From: Nitrososphaeraceae archaeon
GTDB taxonomy: Archaea; Thermoproteota; Nitrososphaeria; Nitrososphaerales; Nitrosopumilaceae
Length of the DNA: 6,942 bases
Direction of reading: 5' to 3'
NCBI GenBank assembly: GCA_025922755.1
Contig: JAICHE010000061.1
Span: 1 to 6,942 of the forward strand
In this document: piece by piece, positions 1 to 4,996 of the stretch
Numbering within the stretch: the stretch's first letter is position 1
Layout: each line of letters opens with the position of its first letter
Position numbers and translations under genes: made by a program
Notes under the pieces: generated by a model
Seen by the model: only the letters and a program-made list of their open reading frames with translations
Databases searched by the model: none
Told to the model about the DNA's origin: nothing

Positions 1-100
1 AGTAAAACCAGATACGTTAACTGATACTCAATTTGATGAACGAATGAAGGAAATCGACCAGCTGTTTGAGAACCTAAAACAAATCGTAGAAAAAAATTAA
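1..100 (+). CDS. C-terminal fragment of an unidentified protein (5' end outside window)
   Basis: An open frame enters from the left edge (first full codon at 2) and ends at a TAA at 98-100, giving the last 32 residues of a protein. The tail is charged and helix-prone, ending in ERMKEIDQLFENLKQIVEKN, with leucine/isoleucine spacing that fits a short coiled coil or amphipathic helix. Nothing in this fragment identifies a family, so no function is proposed. It is followed by about 80 bases without a convincing gene, and the next gene has its own promoter-like element, so this is probably the end of its transcription unit. It is a real coding end rather than noise mainly because of its protein-like composition. 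Confidence 0.6.
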   Translation, partial: VKPDTLTDTQFDERMKEIDQLFENLKQIVEKN

Positions 101-142
101 AACTGAATGCAAGTATGATACTAATTTAGGCATAAATTACAC

Positions 143-154
143 TTTAAGCTTAAA
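143..154 (+). promoter_or_regulatory. TATA-box-like element upstream of the small ORF at 182
   Basis: TTTAAGCTTAAA is a perfect 12-base palindrome whose centre lies about 33 bases before the ATG at 182. Archaeal TBP sites usually sit 25-30 bases before the transcription start, so a transcript from here would begin around 174-180 and have a leader of only a few bases. This is inferred from sequence and spacing alone. Confidence 0.4.
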
Positions 155-181
155 TGTAAATTTTGCAAGTATTTCCTAGAA

Positions 182-268
182 ATGCCATACGAAGAAGTTT
201 ATTTTCAAAGATTAGAAGATGACTCTGCAGATAAGAGAAAACAAAAACAATTTTCTAAAAAAGCTTAG
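182..268 (+). CDS. possible 28-residue basic/charged small protein
   Basis: ATG at 182 to TAG at 266-268 encodes 28 residues beginning MPYEEVYFQRLEDDSADKRK and ending in a lysine-rich tail (QKQFSKKA). The composition is protein-like: an acidic, aromatic first half and a basic second half with no membrane segment. Support is indirect: a TATA-like palindrome at 143-154 at the right distance for a near-leaderless transcript, and a T-run at 272-276 just after the stop. It converges on the membrane-protein gene ending at 282, with 13 bases between the stops. I do not recognise the family. It may be a chance ORF; conservation across related genomes would decide. Confidence 0.35.
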   Translation: MPYEEVYFQRLEDDSADKRKQKQFSKKA

Positions 269-276
269 AGGTTTTT
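257..276. terminator. back-to-back T-tracts between convergent genes
   Basis: Archaeal termination generally uses runs of T on the non-template strand without needing a hairpin. Reading plus, TTTTT at 272-276 follows the small ORF. Reading minus, a run of six T (A-run 257-262) lies about 20 bases beyond the stop at 282, with further T-rich sequence to about 234. Each could end one of the two converging transcripts. Confidence 0.4.
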
Positions 277-281
277 AGTGG

Positions 282-635
282 CTAGCCAGAGTCATTTTCA
301 TCCATTCTATTGTCTCTACTGGGACCGACCATGTCTTCAGGCTTTACTTTGCTATCCCAATCACCTCGAACTCCCTTAACCAAAGCGACTATTCCTGCAG
401 AAATTATTACTATTATGATTCCAAAGAAAACACTTTGATCAAATATTTTTGAAGAACAGTCTATTGGTACTGGCTCTCTATCTTCTGAATATTCAAAACA
501 TGTTCCAAATTCATCTGATTCAATGTTGGATGCTTGGTAATTTTCGCCAAAAATTCCTAATACTAAAAATCCTGCAAATACGAGTGCTGCTCCTAATATT
601 ACAAAGCGAATATCACTCATATCTCTAATTTTCAT
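282..635 (-). CDS. small two-helix membrane protein with an external Cys-containing loop, function unknown
   Basis: This 117-residue protein has two hydrophobic segments, about residues 9-29 and 68-87, joined by a 38-residue acidic loop with two cysteines (C46, C60). After helix 2 come basic residues (K87, R90) and a hydrophilic C-terminal tail of about 27 residues. By the positive-inside rule, both ends face the cytoplasm and the loop faces outside, where C46 and C60 could form a disulfide. I do not recognise a named family. The gene lies 28 bases downstream of the SRPBCC gene on the same strand, so the two are probably co-transcribed. The start is either M1 (635) or M6 (620). M6 begins closer to the first helix, and neither has a well-spaced ribosome binding site. 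Confidence 0.75.
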   Translation of the reverse strand: MKIRDMSDIRFVILGAALVFAGFLVLGIFGENYQASNIESDEFGTCFEYSEDREPVPIDCSSKIFDQSVFFGIIIVIISAGIVALVKGVRGDWDSKVKPEDMVGPSRDNRMDENDSG

Positions 636-663
636 TCACTGTATTTACACTTTGATTTTAGAA

Positions 664-1122
664 TTATTTTTCTAAAATTTCTTTCAAGTTTGACAATCCT
701 GCTTCATAAAAAGTCCCCATAAAAACAAGGAATTCCAAGAATTCTTTTTCTGTCATTTTTTCACTATTAAGATAAGATTGCCAAGTTAATTGAACAGAAT
801 TTCTACTTTTAGGTTTTATCGAAATGGTAGCTACATATGCGCGAAGGGGCAATCCTTCAGTTGCAACATATGTAAAATACTCTCCATCTTTCCATGCAAC
901 AACGTGTTCCTCTATAGTGTTTCCATCATTAAACGTAATTTCTCTGATTGCGCCAATTCCTCGCTTTGTCTTTGATAAATACACTGTTTTTTTGCAATCT
1001 ACCAGCCATGAGGGCAAACCTACAAGATTGCTTACTTTTTTCCACACTTTTTCCTTGGGTGCTTTTACCAGGATGGATTTTTTTACAGTTCCAGTATGAA
1101 AGGATTTTTTGGAATTCTTCAC
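664..1122 (-). CDS. SRPBCC / START-like (polyketide cyclase-type) small-molecule-binding domain protein
   Basis: This 152-residue single-domain protein matches the SRPBCC (Bet v 1/START-like, polyketide-cyclase) fold by pattern. It has an N-terminal strand (residues 13-20, VKKSILVK), then APKEKVWKKVSNLVGLPSW, the usual 'A.e.VW..v.d...lp.W' helix pair, then G55-G57-AIREITF and a strand series to about residue 117, and a long C-terminal helix (124-150) that would close the cavity. Members bind hydrophobic ligands; no ligand or catalytic residue can be read here. The length is typical of the family. The start is GTG at 1122. There is no upstream in-frame ATG before a stop and the next Met is far inside, so GTG is well supported. 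The gene is the first of a two-gene minus-strand unit and diverges from the coiled-coil gene at 1197. Confidence 0.82.
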   Translation of the reverse strand: MKNSKKSFHTGTVKKSILVKAPKEKVWKKVSNLVGLPSWLVDCKKTVYLSKTKRGIGAIREITFNDGNTIEEHVVAWKDGEYFTYVATEGLPLRAYVATISIKPKSRNSVQLTWQSYLNSEKMTEKEFLEFLVFMGTFYEAGLSNLKEILEK

Positions 1123-1145
1123 AGGTTTAGTTTTTAAGGGTTGAC

Positions 1146-1160
1146 TTTAAATTTAATTAT
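1146..1160. promoter_or_regulatory. AT-rich, partly palindromic TATA-like region between divergent genes
   Basis: TTTAAATTTAATTAT contains the 10-base palindrome TTAAATTTAA (1147-1156). Its centre is about 29 bases before the GTG at 1122 on the minus strand, the spacing expected for a leaderless archaeal transcript. On the plus strand the same element is about 40-50 bases before the ATG at 1197; a second weaker candidate, ACATTTAATC (1166-1175), is closer to the ideal distance. One element may serve both directions, or each gene may have its own. Confidence 0.45.
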
Positions 1161-1196
1161 CTAACACATTTAATCCCCAAAAAATAACTAATACAA

Positions 1197-2483
1197 ATGG
1201 TATTTGGATGGGGAAAGAAAAAAGAAGAAAAAATCATAGAGGAAATCCCTCAACAAAAAGAAGTCCAATTATCAGATGTCCAAAAAATTACAGATGATTT
1301 ACTCAAACTCCGAACTAACCAAACTCTTTCTGAAATAAAGACCCACAGTAAACAAATTTCTCCTCTTATCAAAGAACTAGCGAGTATAGGAAAAACTCTG
1401 GAAAAAGATGATCTAAAGGTAGATGAAATTGATAAACATCTCAGAATAATAGTCGTACGTGGAAAAAAACAAGTTATTGAAATAATCAAAAAAGAGTCCA
1501 CTTCAATATCGGATGTTTCATCTCTAGATGATGCAATTGAGTTAAACAATACTTTGAATCAAAGATTAAAAAAAATTGGTGACGTACTAGGAAGACAGAC
1601 ACGTGTAATCCATATTTTTGCAAAAAAATATGCAGAAAAACTAAAAGAAATTTTGGCCGATATGAATTCTCACAATGTCGAGATTCAAAATCTGATTAAA
1701 AATTTTCAAGATAGCAACTTTACTTCTGAAGAAATCACAAAATCCTTAGAAGAACTAAAAAATACTCGTGATGAAACAATTGCAAAAAAACAAAGAATCT
1801 CAGAACTGGAAAGTGAACTTAATTCCTTAGATGATAAAATTAAAACCATTGAAAAATCTGTGGAACAAATAAAATCTAGTGAAAGGTATTCTGAATTTAA
1901 AACATTAAATGAATCGCTCTCCTCATTTAAAAATTCAAAAACTCTGATTAAAAACAAGATTGATGCACAATTCACAAAGATCTCAAGACCTTTGGGTCGA
2001 TATGAATATGCTTCTTCGTTAGACAAAGAACAAAAAGTCCTTCTATCTCAATTGATTAATGATCCTATTGAATCTCTAACCCCCTCAAACAAAGACTCTA
2101 TTATTGTAATTTTAGAAAATGTCAGAAAAGGAATTACCTCAGGGTCAATTTCCGTAAAGGATATTGAAAAAACAATGACACATCTTACTGAAACTGAAGA
2201 ATACCTTGGAAATTTTATTGATGAGGTCGATAATTACAATCAAAAAAGAAACGAACTTCAACAGCAAATATCCTCATTTGATAATGCTGAACTCATAGAA
2301 TTGGAGAATGTCTTAAAAAAATCTAATGAACAAAAAACTGACATTGAATCTAAAATAACCTTGTTCAAAAAAGATATTGTCTCAAACAATGAAAACATTC
2401 CAAAAAAAATAGCTGAAATTGAAAGCATGCTCAAAAAATTTTCAAATACAAAATACAGCATAATACCTCCCCCTGAAAATTAA
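1197..2483 (+). CDS. 428-residue coiled-coil protein, thaumarchaeal type, function unknown
   Basis: A soluble, Cys-free protein with a single Trp (W5) near the N-terminus. It begins with a short basic/acidic stretch (MVFGWGKKKEEKIIEEIPQQ), then a helical region of about residues 25-170 containing a striking segment at 81-100 (HLRIIVVRGKKQVIEIIKKE). Heptad-rich coiled coil runs from about 175 to 260, a less regular segment from about 263 to 330 includes SRPLGRYEYASSLDKEQ, a second coiled coil spans about 325-415, and the tail is IIPPPEN. I recognise the overall type from marine Thaumarchaeota, usually left as hypothetical or described as SMC/SbcC-like because of the coiled coils. No Walker A or B motif is present, so it is not an SMC ATPase. 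The start is supported by TATA-like sequence upstream and an absent Shine-Dalgarno, consistent with a leaderless message. The JAMM gene follows after 25 bases, probably in the same transcript. Confidence 0.85.
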   Translation: MVFGWGKKKEEKIIEEIPQQKEVQLSDVQKITDDLLKLRTNQTLSEIKTHSKQISPLIKELASIGKTLEKDDLKVDEIDKHLRIIVVRGKKQVIEIIKKESTSISDVSSLDDAIELNNTLNQRLKKIGDVLGRQTRVIHIFAKKYAEKLKEILADMNSHNVEIQNLIKNFQDSNFTSEEITKSLEELKNTRDETIAKKQRISELESELNSLDDKIKTIEKSVEQIKSSERYSEFKTLNESLSSFKNSKTLIKNKIDAQFTKISRPLGRYEYASSLDKEQKVLLSQLINDPIESLTPSNKDSIIVILENVRKGITSGSISVKDIEKTMTHLTETEEYLGNFIDEVDNYNQKRNELQQQISSFDNAELIELENVLKKSNEQKTDIESKITLFKKDIVSNNENIPKKIAEIESMLKKFSNTKYSIIPPPEN

Positions 2484-2508
2484 TTAGTATTGCAGGAAAA
2501 CCAATGTT

Positions 2509-2907
2509 ATGCTTTTCAAGAAAAAGGATTATGAACGAAGTGTCACATTGAAACAAGATGTAGTGGACAGCATTTCATCATATTGCAAGATAAAGCACCC
2601 AAACGAGAGTATTCTAATTTTGAAGGGAAAATCCAAAAAAGGAAATGTTTTGATCGATGGTTTGGTTATTCCTCCTTTCAGTCATACTGGTCCAACCTTT
2701 GCAGGATTTCCTCATTCCTTTTTGCCTTTTGATATGAGCTATGTTGGAATAGTCCATTCACATCCAAGTGGTTCAGCTGAACCTTCTTTGACAGATTTGC
2801 ACAATTTTTTTGGACTTGTTTCTCTGATTGTACAGTTTCCTTATGGGGACGATGATATTTTTGCATGGGATAGCAAAGGAAATTCTATAAAGCTTGAAAT
2901 TGTTTGA
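2509..2907 (+). CDS. JAMM (MPN+/Mov34/JAB) zinc metallopeptidase, compact archaeal type
   Basis: A 132-residue single-domain protein with the complete JAMM signature: an upstream catalytic glutamate (E33 in NESILILKG), then H83-S84-H85, seven residues, S93, two residues, D96. In this family, H83, H85 and D96 bind zinc and the glutamate activates water. Family members cleave isopeptide or peptide bonds after ubiquitin-like modifiers (Rpn11, AMSH, archaeal desampylases). The short length matches free-standing archaeal members. The core VGIVHSHPSGSAEPSLTDL is clear. There is no signal peptide, so it is cytoplasmic. No ubiquitin-like protein, E1 or E2 gene is in the window. It lies 25 bases after the coiled-coil gene with no evident promoter between, implying co-transcription. 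An out-of-frame ATG at 2504 leads only to a short peptide; 2509 gives the family-like N-terminus. The family call is firm; the substrate is unknown. Confidence 0.92.
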   Translation: MLFKKKDYERSVTLKQDVVDSISSYCKIKHPNESILILKGKSKKGNVLIDGLVIPPFSHTGPTFAGFPHSFLPFDMSYVGIVHSHPSGSAEPSLTDLHNFFGLVSLIVQFPYGDDDIFAWDSKGNSIKLEIV

Positions 2908-2914
2908 TCAAAAA

Positions 2915-2926
2915 TTTATTGTTTTT
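2915..2926 (+). terminator. T-rich stretch after the JAMM gene
   Basis: TTTATTGTTTTT begins eight bases after the TGA at 2905-2907 and includes five consecutive T. It fits an archaeal T-tract terminator for the coiled-coil/JAMM transcript, and lies before the next promoter at about 2960. Confidence 0.4.
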
Positions 2927-2956
2927 ATGATGGTAATTTGAGAAATACTGACAAAA

Positions 2957-2966
2957 CTTTATAAGG
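2957..2966 (+). promoter_or_regulatory. strong TATA box for the zinc-ribbon gene
   Basis: CTTTATAAGG is a near-ideal archaeal TATA box, centred about 29 bases before the TTG at 2990. The expected transcription start therefore falls at or just before the start codon, indicating a leaderless mRNA. This is the best promoter in the window. Confidence 0.65.
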
Positions 2967-2989
2967 ATTTTAAAGGTATTTTCATTGAA

Positions 2990-3304
2990 TTGTTTAATTT
3001 CAAGACCTATTTGATTTTCCTATTTGCATCTTTGGCAATCAGCATAGGTTTGCAAATGATCTTACCATTTCCTTATGGTCTGGCAGCAGCCTTGGGTATT
3101 TTCATAGTATTTCCATTATTGTTGAGAAAGCGTGCTATGAGTAGAATGGGTGGATACGGTGATTCTGGTGGTGGTGGCGGTTTCTTTGGATCAGGCTCAG
3201 GTGGCAGTACTAAAGTAAAGTACGTTTGTCTTGTTTGTAATAACAAACATGGTGGTGGCGCTTGTCCAAGATGTGGCTCAAAAATGCAGCGTGCTGATTT
3301 CTAA
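2990..3304 (+). CDS. two-helix membrane-anchored protein with Gly-rich linker and C-terminal zinc ribbon
   Basis: This 104-residue protein has two membrane helices (about residues 5-24 and 28-45) joined by a tight PFPYG turn. After them comes a basic cluster (R46-K47-R48), which places the C-terminus in the cytoplasm. A glycine-rich flexible linker spans about 54-72. The C-terminal zinc ribbon has C80-x2-C83 and C92-x2-C95, eight residues apart. Zinc ribbons of this size bind one structural zinc and usually mediate protein or nucleic-acid contacts; the partner is unknown. The start is TTG at 2990: no ATG is in reach, and the TATA box spacing puts transcription onset at this codon, though ATT at 2984 is also in frame. 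The 105-residue gene follows after six bases, so the two form an operon. Confidence 0.78.
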   Translation: MFNFKTYLIFLFASLAISIGLQMILPFPYGLAAALGIFIVFPLLLRKRAMSRMGGYGDSGGGGGFFGSGSGGSTKVKYVCLVCNNKHGGGACPRCGSKMQRADF

Positions 3305-3310
3305 CCAGTC

Positions 3311-3628
3311 ATGATGACCTTAGATGAATTAAGAAAGAAAGTAATTTATCAAAATTCTTTAGATGTATGGATTTCTGCATGTGAGGAAAGTGAAATTAAT
3401 TGGAGTGAAACAGAACATTATAAAAAATTCATAGAATACCTCCAAAATCAAAACATTAACATGAAAAAATTCCCTTTATGTGTAAGTGAATCTGATAATA
3501 GTTCTCCTGAAAAGGTGAGTTTTGCTGAACAATTAACTGAGTCCAAAGATCCAAGCCATGCTACTTTTACTATAAAACTAAGTGATTCTACAATTGATAC
3601 CATTCGCAAATTTGATTTTAAAAATTAA
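3311..3628 (+). CDS. 105-residue soluble protein, family not recognised
   Basis: The gene begins with two tandem ATG codons (3311, 3314). The protein is soluble and acidic-to-neutral, with an N-terminal helical part (MMTLDELRKKVIYQN through about residue 52, rich in E/W/K with W20 and W31), a middle CVSESDNSSPEK linker and a C-terminal part ending TIRKFDFKN. It has two cysteines (C24, C58), no zinc motif, no signal peptide and no membrane segment. I do not recognise a family and propose no function. Reality is supported by its length, its composition and the six-base spacing after the zinc-ribbon gene, which implies co-translation or at least a shared transcript. Its TAA ends exactly one base before the stop of the convergent permease gene. 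Confidence 0.65.
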   Translation: MMTLDELRKKVIYQNSLDVWISACEESEINWSETEHYKKFIEYLQNQNINMKKFPLCVSESDNSSPEKVSFAEQLTESKDPSHATFTIKLSDSTIDTIRKFDFKN

Positions 3629-4996
3629 TTATCTTCTAAGCTTTGGATTAACGATTACATCTAAGGCATTTCCGATAAACACAAACGCCAATCCTGTAAT
3701 GGCTATCATTACGCCTGGCGGCATTATCCACCACCATAAGCCTCTGGATGCGGCTCCATAGACATTTGCATCATGTAAAATTTGTCCCCATGTTGGAAAT
3801 GAAGGGTCTCCCAAACCAAGAAAACTTAGTCCAGCTTCGGTTGTAATAGCTGCAGGTACTGATATGGCAATACTTGCAAATGCATATGGGAGCAGTTGTG
3901 GCAAAATATGTCTTAAAATAATTTTTGATCTTTTTTGACCCATCATTTCGGCAGCATCGATATACCCTCTTGTTTTAATTTGAAGAGCCATACTTCGGGA
4001 AACCTTGGCTACTCCAACCCATCCAAAAATGGTCAGAAATCCAATCATCAAGAAAATGCTATTGCTAATTGTAACTGATAATATGATTAAAAATGGAAGT
4101 GCAGGCAGGGCATAAATGACATCATTAAATCTCATCATTGCCTCATCAGTCTTTTTGCCTCTGTATCCTGCATATACTCCATAAAGTAGACCTAACACTA
4201 CTGATGCAATGGCTACTACTATTCCTATGAATAATGCCAACGGTGTTCCCCACAAAAGACCTACTGCCAAGTCTCGCCTTAATTCATCTGTGCCCATAAT
4301 TCCAAATGCCTTTCCACCAACAATCAAAGTTGAGTCTGAAATCTCGTTTTTCGAATTTACTCCGTAAAGATTTACCATAAAAGAATAATCTCCCTTTAGG
4401 GGCTGATGGGAACTCATCTGTGAAAAAACTACATCCTCTGCGGATAATCTATTAAGTGAAAAATCAAATTTATCTGATTGCAAAAAAAGATTTTTACGAA
4501 TAGACTCGTCAGTTGAAAAAATTCTTTCTGTGTGTTTTGTTGTGGATTCGGAATACGGTAACGATGTAGATAACAATTTTAACTCTGTTCCGTCAGGTCT
4601 GACAACTATCATTTCAAGAAGAGGAGTACCTGAATATTGTGCAGAAAATTCGTAAATGAAATCATTTGGAAAATCATCATACGCAAAATTTATTCCAAAT
4701 TGATGTGATACTAAAGAAATATCTCCCGAAGTTTCAGTTTTTTCAATTGGATCACTCAAAATTTTATGTTCAGGGATTTTTTCAACCAAAAAAAGGTTAA
4801 CCCAAACTGGAATGGCCACTTTAGGATAGGAAATCCAATTTCCGGGATTATTCCACTGACTAAATGTCTCATTTGGTATTGCAACTATTGCAACAATTGA
4901 CACTAAAACCAAAACAGCTAAAATACTAATTCCTGCAATTCCAATCTTGCTTCGTAAAAATTCACTTTTAATTTCTTGAGGGGATACACTACTCAT
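3629..4996 (-). CDS. dppC: DppC-type ABC transporter permease with a large external insert
   Basis: Inner permease subunit of a peptide/nickel-type ABC importer (binding-protein-dependent transport, DppC/OppC family). At 455 residues it exceeds the usual ~300. TM1 spans about 17-40. It is followed by a ~190-residue hydrophilic segment (about 41-230) that should lie outside the cell. Then come the family hallmarks: GTDELRRDLAVGLLWGTPLAL at the entry to TM2 (235-255), the EAA loop that contacts the ATPase (DAAEMMGQKRSKIILRHILP, about 347-366), GLSFLGLGDPSFPTWGQIL (389-407), and the C-terminal NALDVIVNPKLRR. The start ATG overlaps the stop of dppB by four bases (ATGA), which signals translational coupling; a GTGAGG sequence lies about 8 bases upstream. 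The substrate cannot be read from the permease. No ATPase gene follows. Naming follows the family, not proven dipeptide transport. Confidence 0.9.
   Translation of the reverse strand: MSSVSPQEIKSEFLRSKIGIAGISILAVLVLVSIVAIVAIPNETFSQWNNPGNWISYPKVAIPVWVNLFLVEKIPEHKILSDPIEKTETSGDISLVSHQFGINFAYDDFPNDFIYEFSAQYSGTPLLEMIVVRPDGTELKLLSTSLPYSESTTKHTERIFSTDESIRKNLFLQSDKFDFSLNRLSAEDVVFSQMSSHQPLKGDYSFMVNLYGVNSKNEISDSTLIVGGKAFGIMGTDELRRDLAVGLLWGTPLALFIGIVVAIASVVLGLLYGVYAGYRGKKTDEAMMRFNDVIYALPALPFLIILSVTISNSIFLMIGFLTIFGWVGVAKVSRSMALQIKTRGYIDAAEMMGQKRSKIILRHILPQLLPYAFASIAISVPAAITTEAGLSFLGLGDPSFPTWGQILHDANVYGAASRGLWWWIMPPGVMIAITGLAFVFIGNALDVIVNPKLRR

Noticed and set aside
824..1099. 91-codon plus-strand frame opposite the SRPBCC gene
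   Set aside because: The minus-strand frame matches a known fold; this one has no family pattern and overlaps other spurious frames in the same place.
1250..1549. 99-codon minus-strand open frame inside the coiled-coil gene
   Set aside because: Fully antisense to a clear coding region; Ser/Phe/Ile-rich composition is what the reverse of Lys/Glu-rich codons gives.
1706..2026. 106-codon minus-strand open frame inside the coiled-coil gene
   Set aside because: Same antisense artefact, with long Ser/Leu/Phe runs and no promoter or ribosome site.
1197..2483. SMC/Rad50-type ATPase reading for the coiled-coil protein
   Set aside because: No Walker A (GxxxxGKS/T), signature or Walker B motif is present, and the length is far short of an SMC protein.
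3152..3209. Gly-codon repeat (GGTGGTGGCGG) as a possible DNA repeat
   Set aside because: It is explained by the glycine-rich linker of the zinc-ribbon protein; no extended tandem unit is present.
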